A stretch of DNA of 64,000 nucleotides from Corythucha ciliata (GCA_038030265.1 CM075938.1:51453189-51517188), one strand, 5' to 3'; numbered from the stretch's first letter, positions 23,701 through 45,895 are shown. Translations and numbers: made by a program. The notes: generated from the sequence alone by a model not told the origin.

Positions 23701-23825
23701 CCAAAAGAATTGTCCACCTCAAATTGCTCGAACAACGCAATTTTCCATCCAGGGCTCTGTATGAGCCTTCTTAATCTCTAAATATATGCAAGGAATGTCA
23801 TTTTTACTTTGCATTAAAATATGGC
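20798..23825. other. Putative intron sequence, no gene recognised
   Basis: Homopolymer runs and moderately GC-rich unique DNA (22.8-23.2 kb, with CACGTGAC at 23098). The latter could hold a regulatory element or alternative promoter, but nothing decides it. Bases 23580-23740 contain weak M5-like CCAAA...GAAATTTG units. Confidence 0.4.
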
Positions 23826-25080
23826 TTTTTCAAATTTTACCCTCGTAACTTTGCCTCTATGGGAGCTGCTAAACGGCGTTTTCTTAGTTTTAGCCGTGAA
23901 TTTGCCCTTTCCATCAATTTTTGTCGCGCAAAATTTCTTAAATTCAGCCACAAATTACCGCATTTACACGATTTTAACCCGCGAATTACCGGAATTTCTC
24001 AAATTAATCCACGAGTTTGCGTTTTTTTTCGCTAATGAGAATTTTTATCACAACTTTAGCCGTGAGTCAACGCTTTTTCTCAAATTAAATTAAGAGTCAG
24101 CGCTTTTCCTTGAATTATAGGCGCTGGCTAGCCTTTTTTTTTTTATTAACTTATTAGCCGAGTTCAGCCGCGAGTTATCGTTTTATCTCAGTTTTTGAAT
24201 TGGCGTATTTTCTCAGTTTCGAACTTTCAAGAATATATCCGCGAATTATAGCGTTTTTTTCTCAATTTTTACCTGCGTATCGTGGTTTTTCTTCAGTTCT
24301 TGCCGCCAATTGCCCCGAGAAACCACGAGTTGGCGTTTTTTCAACACTAGCTGGGTGGGCCTGCTGAGCGGCTATTTCTCAATTCCATAGCCGTGAATGA
24401 GCGTTTTTCTCAATTTTTAGCCGCAAATTGGTGATTTTTTACCGCTTTTTCCGCAGGAATTCGCGCTTTTTCGCTACTTATCCGTGAAATCACTTTTTCG
24501 TAACATCCCAGATAACATCCGAGAACGTTTTTAATATTCCAATTAAATGTTTCTGGAACGTTACTGCAATGCCTCAGGTGACGCGAGATGAAATATTTTG
24601 TATGGAATGTAACAGAAATGTTTAAAATGGAACGTAAACCCTGCAAAGGGTTTACCCTGGTAATATTTTGGAAACATCCCTTTGAAACAATACTGAAACG
24701 TTTCATTACACGTTTGTGTAATATTTCTGTAAAACGTAGCTGACATGTTCTCACAGAAACATTTCAAAAAATGCATAAAAACGGACACAGGAATGTTTCT
24801 AGAACATTTCTTGAAACATTTCAGTAATATTAAAATTTTCAAGTGAAACATTTTTGTAACATTTCGATAACGTTATGAGAATCATTTTGCCTCGCGATAT
24901 TATATAATATACATTAGCGCGTCTTCTCAATTTTAGCCGTCTATTATGGGTTGTTTCCTCCAGATAGGTACTTCAAATTGACGTATTTTTTGTTAATTTT
25001 AGTGTCAAATGAGCACTTTCCCTCAATATCAGCCACGAATCAACGCTTGTAGCCTTAAAAATCTCATTTTTTTTTTCATC
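23826..25080. repeat. Minisatellite, family M1, with an embedded second repeat
   Basis: M1 units (GCGAATTA, T-run, CTCAATTTTAGCC) at 23830-24490 and 24905-25050. Between them, at about 24500-24890, is a different degenerate repeat made of GAAACATTT and AACATTTC motifs (GGAATGTTTCT, GAACATTTCTTGAAACATTT). Confidence 0.75.
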
Positions 25081-28000
25081 TTTTAAGCTTTTGGGTGCCT
25101 CCCTCTGAACGATGGCTTTCGATTTGAACGAGCCCAATAGAAAAGGTTTTTGGCCGAATGTTCTAGGTCCTGGGACCGAATTTCCACTTTAAAAAATAAA
25201 ATTGAATTCTAATCGCCTATTACAACCACATTCACCCAGTCTTGAGCAGATCTCAGACACTGCAATGAAAGAACTGGTTTTTGGTAACCAAAGACAGTGA
25301 GCTTTCGGGCTATTGTTTTTTTTAAAAGAAATTAGGATAAGTGTTCACATAGGATATGGGAGGGAGGTGATACTAAAGTTTACCGCCACCCCCCGTTACG
25401 CAGGCATAAAACCGCCCACTGCACTGGTATAACACGAAACTGTGAACCGTGGCTGAAATTCATCGACGTATTGGTCCCAAAAACCAATTACCCCTCCCCC
25501 CCCCTTCATTCTGAAACTATACAGCAGGATTTCTGGTCTTGACCAGGGAGCACAAATGATCCCAGTAGTTTCAATGAGGTTATTCCACACGCTCGCTATT
25601 TTTGTACGCGACACAGATATAAGAACATTATACTTCACCGTTTTTTGCTCAAAACAAGTTTAGAAAAGAAAGAGAAAGAGAAAGAGAGAGAAAACATTGG
25701 CGCAAAATAACTGAGTTTAAATGGACAGGTTTTAAGAACTGAAACAAGAACATATTGCCTGACAAAAAAAAAAAAAAACGACTACATTACTACACCCGAG
25801 TGTGGGAAAAGCTAGAGAATAAACCTTAGAGGTATATGGGGGCGAAGGCGAGAGGGGAAGAGAGACGGGAGCCTAAACGAGACAGGAAGTTCAAACATTA
25901 TGTGTGAGACTGAATGGATCGTTTAAAGTAAAATGGCTTAATGCCCCCCCCTTCTTGCATTTGGACGAACGGCGGCGTGCATCATGGTGGGACCCTCATG
26001 GATTTGAATTGGTCGTATTATTGCGGTCTCATATAAAATGACGTACCTAACTTACTTAAATTAACAGTAAGTTGACAAAAGACGAACAAAGCGCTTGGAA
26101 TTCAAGACTTCGCGGCTCGTTTAATACGATGGAACAGAATTTATAAGCATCAACTCTGCTCAAGCCCCCCGCCCCTCTCTCACCGCAATTTAAGGTCATT
26201 TATGTCGGCTATTACGAGCAATTCTTTTTTTTTTTAAGTCATTGCTCCCACGCCACGAGAGAATCCGCTTTTGGCCTTTCTTTTTTTACTTTATACGGGC
26301 TTCTTAAACACGTGACCCACGCCAACTTTCCCATTGTTTGAACAATGAATTAAAACAAAACAAAGCAGACGACCTAAAATTTGTTTACGAGGCATAACGA
26401 GCTGACTAATCGTCGACCCAAATTGCACGCTACTGCCACATTTTTTTTGTAAAAAAAAAAAAAAAATAAGTAAATAAAAGTTCGGAATTTAGAACGAATT
26501 ACTCAGGAAAAACATCGCGAGTTCCGCTCTTTGCGACCGCATGGCCTTGGCACCGAGATAGAATCCCACCAAGAGAGCCAGGTGACTCAACCGGTATAAT
26601 AACACATAATTGCTCGAAGGAAAAAAAAAAGGTCATCAAACCAAAACAAAAAAAGTTAGCGAGTTCCCCCCCCCCGCTCTCAACATTATACGACGCTTGT
26701 GCATGGGAATCATTGTGGGTTTTCGTGTCTGATGAACGGCGAAATACAATTATCGGGTTTAAAAACGTTTTATTCTTCGTAGAAGGGCCCACTAGCCCCA
26801 CTACTGCCCGTGACTGTCAAATATGAGCCAAAACTCAACTTGTCAACTGTTTGTTGTAGACGAATAGTCTAGATTGGAACAGCCCAAGATCCCTCGCACT
26901 TGTGACTTGTGAAACGTTCTGTTTATAAGACCCGTGACCTCTGCATCTTTGCAAGATTTGTAGTCACTCCAAGTGGTTGCTACAGACGGCTATCTTTCAC
27001 GCTCATCGTGTAAACGCGAAATAAATTCCCTCCATCGCCGTTCTAAACCTAGTACAGCCCCTGTGTTTTTATGGCTCTAAAAAAGGCGTTGTTTTTTTGT
27101 AGCTTTAAAATTGTAAAGCATGGTATAAAAACGGATGTTTTCAACTCACAAGTGTTTAAAAGGCCACAAAAGCAGGTGACTGGGTTCAGATTTGATGACT
27201 GGAGGGGGGGGGGAGAGAATGTGCCGAGAGTAGGATGACGAATTTCAAATCAAGTATTAGTAGGTAACACACCACATCTCTTGTCTTGGCTAGGCTCGCC
27301 AGTTTTCTATTTTAAATTTTCCCGATAAATTTTAAAAATAGAAGAGAGATTTTTACCATTTAAACTAGTTTGTAAGCAGTGACACACTTCTGGTTGGTCG
27401 GGAACGGTGTGATAGGGGGGGCGGGGTGATATAAACGAGCGAACTCCTTAGCCCAGGGTGGCGCAGTGGTGGGAGTGAGGGAGGGAGGGGGGGCTTGAAA
27501 GAGGGAAATTAAACAAAAGCCCAAGAAATTGAAGTCAAAGCCCCCTCGTTCAAAAAAGAGGCCTTCTTCTCACTCTCTTGCTAGTGTGACCAAAGCTCTT
27601 TTTAAGGTAGATAGGAAATGGAAGAGCAGCGTGTAATTGGCGAATTTTCAGGGCGATTTAATCTTGTGACAAGCTTAAAAAAAAAAAAAAAATTAGCCAA
27701 TTATTCGCTACGCATGGTGACGTTTATGCTAAATAACACTCCTCCCCTGACCCACCATCATAAACACATTTAGAACGCGTTTTTCCGCGGTTTAAAATTA
27801 AAAATAGTTTAATTAGAACTTGCGAGAAAGTTAAAACAGAAAATTAAATATTATGTAGTTCATCTACCAGGAAATTATAATTTTCCAGACCTGTCTGGTC
27901 ACTATTTAATTACAGAATCTCTTAAAGTCCGGGTTTATTCGCGTGAGAAATACAGAATAGCGTCGACTTGCCTCCCCCTCTCCCTCGACTCACATTAGCA

Positions 28001-28725
28001 GGATGCTATGATTGCTTAAAACCGGATAAAATGAAGGAAAAAAGGTAGTTTTTATTCACGAGAAGCACTAGAAAAGCTTCACAGTAAATCCTAATAAGGA
28101 TGCAATAATTTCAAAAAGTCACATGCTATACTACCGCCTCACGTGCTTGTAATCGAATTACAGTATCGAGTGTCTTAAGTGTGCGTGGAAGGGAGGGGGG
28201 TGGATAAATGGGGACGAGAACAGAAAAAAAAAAAAAACGTCAATTCTATTTAGAAAAAAATCGGCTTATATCGGCCAGTATTGTCTCGTTTTTAAGAGTC
28301 ATATGTGCCGTTATTTTTGTGTCTTGCACGGGCTGCAACCTAAACTGACTGCATCACAGGCATTGCGCAGGCAGTTCTTGTTTGCTTTAGATGAGTCGAG
28401 TCCACTCCACCCCCCCCCCACCACCAGGATGGGTTCCACGAAATGAAGCCCGCCCCCACCCTAAAAACTTCCACCTGCTAGAGCAAAATGAAACAAACTC
28501 GCTGGGTCGGTCTTGAAAAGCCAAATTCACAGTTTTGGCTTTTTAAACAACCAAATTTTGCGGATTTCGCTCCTTCAAAACCCAAATTTTGCGTCGTTGG
28601 ATCTTCAACTGGTTTGACTCAATCTGTTAAACACAAGTTTCACGCCCAGTCAGTTTCTGGCAGTGGTGAAGGTGCGGAGGGGGGGGAATCATCGATATTA
28701 GGCCGGTCGTCCACTGGCGCAGCGT
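25081..28725. other. Putative intron sequence, no gene recognised
   Basis: Unique-looking sequence with A-runs. Bases 28480-28640 hold a few M5-like units (AACCAAATTTTGCGG). No exon was recognised. Confidence 0.4.
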
Positions 28726-28820
28726 TTTCGAGCGGCGCGACAACGAGCGTACATATTATCTCGGAAGACTCAAACTGAATGTGACATCGTCCATTGCTCG
28801 TTGTAGCGTCGCTCGAAATA
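28726..28820. repeat. Short foldback (MITE-like)
   Basis: TTTTCGAGCGGCGCGACAAC at 28726 is mirrored by GTTGTAGCGTCGCTCGAAA near 28800-28818 around a loop of about 45 nt. It directly abuts the left end of the M1-bearing element at 28819. Confidence 0.6.
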
Positions 28821-30720
28821 GTGGCGTAGGTAGGAATTTTTCCTGGAGGGGGGGGGGATCAGATTGAAATCTCGTAAGGGTGAGGGGAGGGGGTTAATTT
28901 CACATTTTAGTCATCATTCCACCCAGCCAGCACACTCTTGAAATCTGGACATCTCGCTGGCCTCAAACATAGGCCTCAATCTCTCAGTTAAGGGCGATTT
29001 TTGGACTCTTCCCGCAAATTAGCGCTTTTCTCAATTTTGGCCGAGTGTATCGTTCTTCTCAATTTCAGCCGCAGATTAGCGGTTTTGCCACCCCCCCCCC
29101 TCCATAGTCATGAATTTGCGCATTTTCTCAACTTTAGCAGCAAAGTATCGTTTTCATCCCGAGAGTGATGCTTCTTAATTATCCACGAGTTTTGGCGTTT
29201 TCCTCAATTTTAGCAGCATATTACCGATTTTCCAATTTTTTTTTACCAGAGGATTAGCACTTTTCTCAGTTTCAGCTGGAAATTAACGTTTTTCTCAAGT
29301 GTTTTCCTCAATGTTAGCCGCAAAATAGGAGGACTTTTCACGAATTAGACTTTTTTTGGTTCACCATACGCGATGAACGATTTTTCTCAGTTCACTCGCA
29401 AATTAGCGGTTTCTTCACCTATTGCCACAAATTGGCGTTTTTTTTTTTTTTTTTTTTCAATTTCAGCCTGAAAAGTTGCCTTCAGAATCCACAAATTAGC
29501 GTATATTCAGTTTTTGGTGCAAATAATAATTTTTCTCAATTTCAGTTGCGAATTAGCACTTTTTTCAAATTGTAGCGGCGGAATTAGTGAATTTTTTTCA
29601 ATTTCGGTCACAAATTCGCGTCTGGCGCAATTTTAGCTGTAAATTGGCGATTTTTTCCATTCATAGCCGCGAATTAGCAATTTTCTCAATTTTTAGGCTC
29701 AAAAATTAACCTTTCTTTTAATTTTGATTTTGACCAGGCTGATTATTTTATTTTCTAAATATTACTCGCAAATTAGCGGTTTTTTACATTTTACCACCGC
29801 ATTAGCAATTTCCTTTACCCTTTATTGATATAGATTATTGCTTCTTTTCAGTTCTAGCCATGAATTAGCGTTTTTTTTTAAACATTGTACTATAGTCATG
29901 CATGAATTTGCCATTTTCTGAATTTTAGCCACAAAAATGCCTTCAGAAGGTGCCAATTTTTAATTACAAATGTAATTTTTTTTTTTCAAACCAAAAAATT
30001 TACATCTATCCATTCATTTCTGTCAAAAATCATCATTTTTAAATTATAAATTTCACGACACTTAATTCGTGAATTAGAGGTGTTTCTCAATTTTAGCTGC
30101 GAATTTTCGCTTTTTCTAAATTTTAGCAGCGTGGTAGCGTCTTTTGTCAATTTTTGCCAAGAATCGGCGTTTGACTCAATTTAAGCTGCAAATTAGCAAT
30201 TTTTTTCGTTTTTTAACTGAGAATTAGCACTTTTCCCCCAATTTGAACTGAAAATTAACGTTTTTCGTAATTTTAGCTGCGCTAATTGGTGATTTTTTCA
30301 ATTTTTGCCGCGAATTAGTGATTTTCTTCATTTTATATCCGCGAATTAACGTTTTTCCATAACTTTATATCTGCAAATTGCAAATTAGCGATTTTTCCCA
30401 ATTTCAGCTGTGAAGAAGCGTTTTGTTCTAATTTTGAGGCCATTCAGCATCCTATTCTCTTTTTCATACGCGAATGGGCGATTTTACGCCATTTCAGTTT
30501 TGAATTTGCCATTTTTTGTCCAATTTCAACCTGAAAGCGTCGTTTATTTGTCAATATTATAGCGTGTTTTCTCAACTTTAACCGCGGGGTTTGCCCAAAT
30601 ACAACACTTTTGCGTTGGTTTCCACAATTTATTCGTAGAATGGCTTCCATGTACCGCGAATCAGCGATTTTTCTTCTAATTTTAATCTGGAAGTTGCATC
30701 GCGAGACCACGAATCAGCTA
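28819..30720. mobile_element. Second copy of the 5044-type hAT-like element, right end missing
   Basis: It starts TAGTGGCGTAGGTAGGAATT, nearly the same as the left end at 5044, and follows that element closely through the unique leader (AATCTCGTAAGGGTGAGGGG, CACCCAGCCAGCACACTC) and into the M1 array. The array runs to about 30720 and includes shared blocks such as GCGATTTTACGCC. No TACCTACGCC right end is found, so the copy is truncated on the right and no target duplication can be paired. Confidence 0.7.
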
Positions 30721-30979
30721 TTAGCGAATAAGCAAACTATGAATATCCGGTGCTCCCCGTGACAGTTCGCGGGTGGGATGTGGAGCAAAATTAGCCAAGT
30801 TAGCAAATTTGACCCTGGACATTTCGCAACCCTACTCATGCGACGCGTTTGGCATCTTGGAGCTATGCTGTTCCTGCTTCTTTTCTCAAAGATCTGATCT
30901 GACGTTCGATTGTTGGCTGGACGCACTAAAAAAATGACATTTAACAAGAGCAAGACGCTTTCGTGTTCCACAAATCCAG

Positions 30980-31137
30980 CTCTTGGGTAATTGGTAATTG
31001 AAAAAGTAATTCAATTACAGTAATTGTAATTTGTAATTATTCGTGGAAGTGAAAAGTAATTGGTAATTTGTAATTAATCCTCTTTTTTGGAAGTAATTTA
31101 TAATTAATTATCAAAAAGCTGTAATTTGCCCACCCCT
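30980..31137. repeat. TAATTG-rich repeat with a hAT-like end
   Basis: Overlapping GTAATTGGTAATTTG and AATTACAGTAATTG motifs end in TGCCCACCCCTGG. Many hAT elements end in CAGGGGTGGGCA, the reverse complement (established knowledge). The left end is worn. Confidence 0.5.
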
Positions 31138-34100
31138 GGCTACATCCTCTCTCGCTCTTGGGGAGATGAACTGACTGCAATGAACATTCCGATGAATCAG
31201 AAAGTTTTCAAAGTTTGTTTTAATTCAAATTTCCTCCGTAGGTATACCCTGATTTGAGTTTAAGCACCGTATAATTGATCGAAACTTTCATATAAACAGA
31301 TTTTCCTCCGTTAACAGTAATAATGGTTTGTAAGGGGGGGGGGGAGGCGACAGCTAGATCCGGCTCACTTGTTCAATACAGATTTTTCCAAGTTCGTCTC
31401 GCCCTGTATATAGGGAAGAACGGACGGAGTTTCTCAACGTGGAACTATACGTGTGCCCATTCTCTCCCAATTAAAATTGTCGATAAACACCAGACAGTGG
31501 ACGAGAGATAAAAAGTGTTGCATGAATTGATCTTATGAGAGTTCAAACGTGATAAAATCCGCGTGTAATTCGATTTTTCTCTCTCTCTCTCTCTCTATTT
31601 TCGGCGTCCTCAATTGCGTTGTTTAAGCAGCAGAACACGTTGGAAATTCAAACAAAACTGCTTCATGCCTCCCTGCGATAAATTATTTGCCCGGAAAGTC
31701 GTATGAAACAAGCGGTATTTATTGATTCTCGAGTTGGCTTTGATATGCCTGTATTCAAGGCATGATATCTGGTAGTGTAGATTATTTAAATCTTTTGCCC
31801 TGGAATGTGCTGGGGCAAAAAATATTGCGCAACATTATTGAAGCAATAACGGGACGCCATGTATTACGAATTTTACTACGAAAAGGAAAGCGAGTCGCTT
31901 TTGTAAGAAAAGGGTATACATAAAGCGTGAAAGAGAGAGAGAGAAAGAGAGAAAAACGACCGGGATTTCGGTGTCTCAACACAAGTTTAGTCACCGGCTC
32001 CGCACCCCCTCAGTGAACCCCCCTCCCCCACCGTCAACGGTGCGTCGTCCCCGAAGAATTTCATTAGCATTTTCGATCATTATTCACAGCGAGTCGTTCA
32101 ACGGGTGGGAAGGTTAAGTGTCTGATGATAGTGGGAGGGGGAGGGTTCTTTTTTTGACTCATGCCGGACGTCTATAGTAGGTAGGAATCCGATTTGCGTC
32201 GAAATCTAATTCGACATATAACACGAAATAATAGTTTCGCGGGGGAATTTTAGGATTCGTCGCTTTTTTAAACCGAGGCAGGTCGTCGATAACGCGTTAT
32301 AAATTCATTACGCTTCCCAACAACCCGCTCGGTGTGGTTTGTTCCTCCAGTTGTGACCCAGATTTGTGTAGGCGGAGCTTGTTCGAATTTTAGACTTCTG
32401 TCTAGTTTCTGTTTTGTACCATTGGACACGACCAAAATGGGTTCTCTTATAGCTCGAAGTTTGAGTTAAGAAAAATATAACTTTAAACCTTTTTTTGTGT
32501 TTATGAGCTTATTAACAAAACATGTAATCAACTTTCTTCCGAAATGAGACATTCCCTACTGAATAATGCGTTTTTCAACCTTGAAATTACTGAATTACAA
32601 TGTGCCTACTTATAAATCGCCTCTATGGCCAGGAGGGCGAGAAATTATAACTCTATGAAAGACCTATTAGCATCGCCTTAAATAAAATAATGATATCTCA
32701 TGAAAAAATAAAAAAATAATGAAAGCTGCGGCGTCACAAAAGAAAAACAACAGTGTTTTAGTGCTACCAATAAATAATCGTCTCAATATAATTTAAGCCC
32801 ACGTCTCGTTTTATTAAGCATTTTATATAGAAAAGAGAGACAGAGACAGCGAGAATGACCTTGATTACGGGCAAGGACAAGCCTTAAGGTTATCGCATCG
32901 CGTTGGGTGTGTTCTGATGTGATTTAGGGAGGTGGAGAGTGGTCATAGGACGGCTACAGGGCTGCAGTCCAAACTGGCTAGGAACGCAGACAGTCAGGAA
33001 ACGCTTTTGTACAATTTTTTTTTTTTTTTTTTCCTTTTCCGTTCCGGAGAGGTTAATCACCGCAAAGAACGAGTGGGAGAAGATCCGTAAAAGGGTAAAA
33101 GTAATGAAGCCTAGTGCTGTAGCGTGAGAGCTAGAAACAAATGCACACGGTTTAATATTAAGGAAAAAAAAAAAAAAAAAGATTAATAGGAAAGTCCCCC
33201 CCCCCCTCCCACCAACCAACTACAGAATTGTTCCACGTTACATTCGTGTTTTAAACCTCTATCGTCCCCTGTTCGTCATCGCGTGGCGACAACTTTACCC
33301 TTTTTGTCTTTTCAACCCAGTGGAGGAGTTTTGAGATAATCCCCCCACCCCACCCTCTACCCCTCACAAACGGACTCGTGTAATTATTGTTCTTCAGATA
33401 TGTCGACGCGATTAATTTCTCGTCGTGTTGACGTGTTAAACTATGGAAATTTGTTCTGCATCCTCCAACTTCCGTGCACTAAAGACACAACGGAAGCTTT
33501 TTATTAAAAAGTGGGGGTGTTAACGACAAAAAATCATTTTTGTTTTTTCTTTACCACGGGCTTTCGGTACACAGTTTTTCAATTCAAGTTTATCATTAAT
33601 CACCCACGTAGAAGTCATTTCCTTCAAAGTTTACTTCCCACCATAATAAACAAAAAAGCGCTATCTAATCTCCCCATTTTACCTTGTTTTTCTGGACCCA
33701 ATCCCCCCCCCCCTGATTTCTTGTTCCCCCCTCCACCATTCAACCCAAGCGAGATCATCGACTTGAATTTCTAGCAAATCTGAACAATTTTCAGTTGAGA
33801 TTTAGAGATCGCGGGCATCAAGTTGTTTTTTTTTTTAGGCCATTTTTCCCCGGCTGGAAAATATGTCTTACGCGCATAACTGTCAATATGTTTTTCGACA
33901 GTGAATTCTGCGTGGTCGCGCTGGCTACAGTCGTTAAGCTTAGCGTGAGTCTTGACTTTTCATTAATATTGGTTCATTGGGCCTCAAAATGAAGTTTTTT
34001 TAGTGACAATCCCCAGAATTAAGGGTTTCTCCGTACCTGATTGGAAAAAAAAGTGGGATTGGACAATTTTCAATACATTTGAACCGTCCGTGAGCTTGTA

Positions 34101-34405
34101 TAGAATCAATATATTGTAGATACTTGTTCACCGATGCAATAAAACTTCCTGTTGGTATACTAAAAAGTAATATAGCTGTAGCTAAAACTGCATGGGAGTA
34201 GGTTGCTGCCAAAAATGACCTTCGGTCCAAAACCGCTCAATTTTGAAACACTAACAGTTTTTTTCAAGCCAAAACACCGCTTGAATCCTTTGCATTTACA
34301 ATTTTAGACCCTCGTAACTATAAAAGCCCTGTTTCTGAACCAATGGTCCAACGTATAACAACGGTGAACGGGAGAAACGATGTGATTCCTCAGGTCACAC
34401 GCAGC
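31138..34405. other. Putative intron sequence, no gene recognised
   Basis: Holds a (CT) microsatellite at about 31578-31596, a GA-rich patch at 31933-31955 and poly(T)/poly(A) runs. No exon with paired splice sites and open frame was recognised. Confidence 0.4.
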
Positions 34406-35515
34406 CAGTGGCGGAACGACACCTATCGGGGCCCTGTGAATTAGCCTTTTTACCCTCAATTTCAGCAGTGAATGAACACATTTTTTAATTTTAGCCCCGA
34501 ATTATAGCGCTTTTTCTCGATTTTATCCGTGAAATTGAAATTTTTCATACCTTATAGTTGTGAATTAAAATTTTTCTCCACTTTTAGACGCGAATTCGCG
34601 TTTTTTTTTCTATTTCACGCCGTGAATCAGCGCCTTTTCTCAATTTCAATCCCCCCCCCCCCCCGAGACTCCGTCGGTTGGCGTTTTCAGTGAATTCGCG
34701 CTTTTTCTCAATTTTTAAAGCTAACAAATTGTAAAACTTCATCATAACAGCCTGGTTCTCTATTTTTAGACTCGAATTCGCGCTGTTCTCTCTTTTATCC
34801 GTGAATCGTTTTTCCTGGTTGTAGCAGGGTGAATTAGCGTTTTTTCTCAATGTCAGCCACGAAGTTGCCCCCAAGAATCGGCGAGTTGGCGTTTTCTCAT
34901 TTTCAGCTGTAAAATTAGCGTTTTTTCTCAATTTTAGTACTAAATTAGCACATTTTCTTAATTTCAGCGGCAATTTTTAGCGTTTTTTCTCGATTTTATC
35001 CATAAAATCGTAATTTTTCATACCTGAGCTGAGTTTTCCTCCACTTTTATTTAGACGCGAATTCGCGTATTTGTCTATTTCACCCGTGAATTAGCGCTTT
35101 TTCTAAATTTTAGTCCCAAGAATCTATGAGTTGCGCTTTTTCTCAATTTTTAAAGCTCCTGAATTGTAGCACTTTATCACAACTTTAGCTGTGAATTAGT
35201 GTGTTTCTTGTTTTATAAGGCGAGAATCACGCTTTTCTCTTTTTCATCCTTGAATTAGTGCTTTTCTCAGTTTTAGCTGCGTGAATTAGCGCTTTTTCCT
35301 AATTTCAGTCCCGATTTTGCCCCCAACAATTCGTGATTGTGCGTTGTTTCAACGTCAGCTGTGAATTAGCGCTTTTTCTCAATTTTGCAAGCGAGTTTAG
35401 ACATTTGTTCTCTACTTATCTACTTAAAAAATCCCGATTTTTTCATCTTTAAGCTATTCAGGGTCCCCCTCCGTACGGGGGCCAGGGGCGGTCCGCTCCC
35501 CTCGCCCCTGCCACG
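34406..35515. mobile_element. M1 minisatellite with hAT-like left end, right end truncated
   Basis: The left end CAGTGGCGGAACGACACC plus TATCGGGGCCC resembles the left end of the 37680 element. The right part (CCAGGGGCGGTCCGC near 35480) resembles the region just inside that element's right end but lacks the terminal TACGCTACTG. Between them lies a degenerate M1 array (34430-35440). The 10-codon unit creates a spurious - strand frame with KLRKNANS repeats. Confidence 0.6.
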
Positions 35516-37067
35516 GAAAAAGTTGAAGAAGGTTAAATTTAAGGAAAGTTAACGCTCTTCAACAGTGAATTTGGAAGGCTAAATACTGGTTAACAACTTT
35601 TTTCAGGCCCAATTGGTACCGAGATACTGCCCGTTACAAACGTGCAGTCGGGCAAAATTTCAAAGGGTTTAAAATTTCACTAAACCTATTCTTCGCATCG
35701 AATGGCGGGAACGGGCAAGTGAAGGATAAAAGATAAGAGGTATTCGGAGTGTTCAAAATGGAAATTAGCACTATCAAAATGCGTCCATTTTGGAGATTTC
35801 GCTGCTTTGCGCCTTCTAAAACCACTTATACGCGCGTTTGACCATTTCCACACACTTCAATGTCACGGATTGAGTTTCATTAAAACGCGTATATGGATTT
35901 TATAATGATAATGTTGACGTTGCCTCGAATGTCATTACGCTGAGTTGGGTCGTTCTAAACCCTTAATAGCACGTATTTGGCTCTCCAGACACCAAATTTC
36001 GCGGGTTTAGCTGTTTCAAAAACCCAAATTTCGCTCGGTCTGGCTCTTTAAAGGACCAAGATCCGGCTGTAAGCTGTAAAATACCCTGCCTGTCCTCTTT
36101 TGAGGCCAAAGGGGAGCATCCCCGTGCCCTCCGACAACCTTATATGGACCAGGCACAAAGGCTCGGTCTACAGTAACCAGTTTTTAAAACCGATTCAGCC
36201 CCCCCCCCACGCCATATCGGGTTTCTCCTGATTTAAAGACAAATATTCGCGGGCCAAGAATGACCAACAACCTTCAGCTTGTCAAATTAACAAAATCTTC
36301 GCGTTTTTCCGTTTGGCTTCTCACAGCGGCGTCTCTTGTTAACTATAAAGTTTGCGGGGTGTTTCTTTTTTTGATATTTGGCTAAGCGCCACTTTCCGCG
36401 TTTTTAACTCTTTACGACGCATCATAATTTCACTAAAACAGCGTTTTGTATTTTCGGTTTTATATTATATCGTCTTTGAATATACGCTTATTACCGGGAA
36501 TTATACGACCTTGTAGCGATGATGCGGTTGTTTCAACACGGAACTCTACTTATAGGTACAAAATAGGTTGAGAGCCCTGCCATTCTTCTTTCTTTTATTT
36601 TTCGGTCTCTTCCTATAAAATTATTATAAAACAACATGTTTATTTTGTCACCTACGGGACACTTTTTCGTCGCAGTTGAGAGAGGTCGAGAAATCGTAAG
36701 ACTTGGGCAGGGGGGAAGGGATCTCGAAAGCTTTTTGAATTCAATTTATGGAAGAGCTTGCAATTCGTGGTAAACCAAAGTCATTATCCTTTTTTTGTGG
36801 CTTAGAAAGACTATTCATAAGAAAAAGAAGTCTTCAAGGAGTGAAAACTCTCACTTTTTATAATTCAGTTTTCACCTTTATCTCAACCCCCCCCTCCCCA
36901 CACCACTATATTGCCTAATCAAGTTCTTTTTTTTTGGAACTGTGAAGAGTGACGAGGAGAAAATAATCGAGTCTTTTACTCGCCAATATATAAATAGTGG
37001 AGAGGGGAGCAAATCTTTCAACAACAAAAAAAAAAATCTCAAGCTTGAACTTTTTATTTCTTCACAG
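35516..37067. other. Putative intron sequence before kinase exon 2
   Basis: No exon recognised. Weak M5-like units (CCAAATTTCGCGGG) at 35985-36060. The intron ends with TTTTTATTTCTTCACAG. Confidence 0.45.
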
Positions 37068-45036
<7,969 letters not shown>

Positions 45037-45895
45037 ACATCTTGCCCCCTAACCCCAGAGGGCACTTTAAATTTTGGAAGAGACTTCTTCTCATAAGAAT
45101 CGACTGAGCTTCCTTTAAAATGAAACTACTGAAAAAAAAAGAACTGCCGCTGGCCTCAAAGCGGTACTCAGAGGCGGATTGTATTTGTTTTTATAAGAAA
45201 AACGTCGTTGATCTCAAATTGCGAATTTTCTATTTCGAAAGAATTGTCACGCCAAGTTCTGATCGCGTCGTGATATATAAAAAGTCGACTTCGAGCTAGG
45301 AAAATTAAATATTTGTCAAGTTATTATTTAAGAAAAGTGTGATACTGGAACTAATGCTTAGGTATTAATTTAGGTTTATCGTTCGACGTAGGTGCAGCGC
45401 CTCAAACCAAAATTTCTTATAGATATCTCCGATTTATGATAAGTGGTTTTGTTGTTAAACTTATGCTGTGCATTAAGTTGAATTTAAATTAAAATTTGAA
45501 TAATATTAATTTTTTAATAAGCCCATTCGGGCTCTATACTTTCTTTAGCGCTTTTTTATTTCATCACAAATAATTCAGTTCGGTCTAATTTATCTTATTA
45601 ACGCGTCAACCTACATCGACAACGGCATCTTCCGGTAGGTTTATTCTTATTTATGACCACCCCCTCCTTTCCACACATTTCCATTTTATCGGGGCATTAG
45701 TGCCTCGTAATTAAAATTTGAAACAATAGAATTATTTAAATAAATGAAATAAAATGGTGCGTCTTGTTTAGAGCGTCCCAATGTATGTTGGTCGAAGATA
45801 ACTTACTAAATTATTATAACACGGGAAACAGTTAGAAATCTTGCGTCCTCATACTTTCTTCTCTTCTCAATAAAAAGTGTCATTGAAATTGTGTT
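45037..45895 (+). other. DYRK 3' UTR and polyadenylation region
   Basis: AATAAA at 45869-45874 is followed by a GT-rich stretch (GTGTCATTGAAATTGTG), a credible cleavage site near 45890 and a 3' UTR of about 850 nt. Other AATAAA copies (for example at about 45748 and 46123) could give alternative ends. Confidence 0.6.

Noticed and set aside
34584..34973. 129-codon - strand frame with KLRKNANS repeats
   Set aside because: Produced by the 30-bp M1 unit (ten codons); the same holds for 30444-30710.
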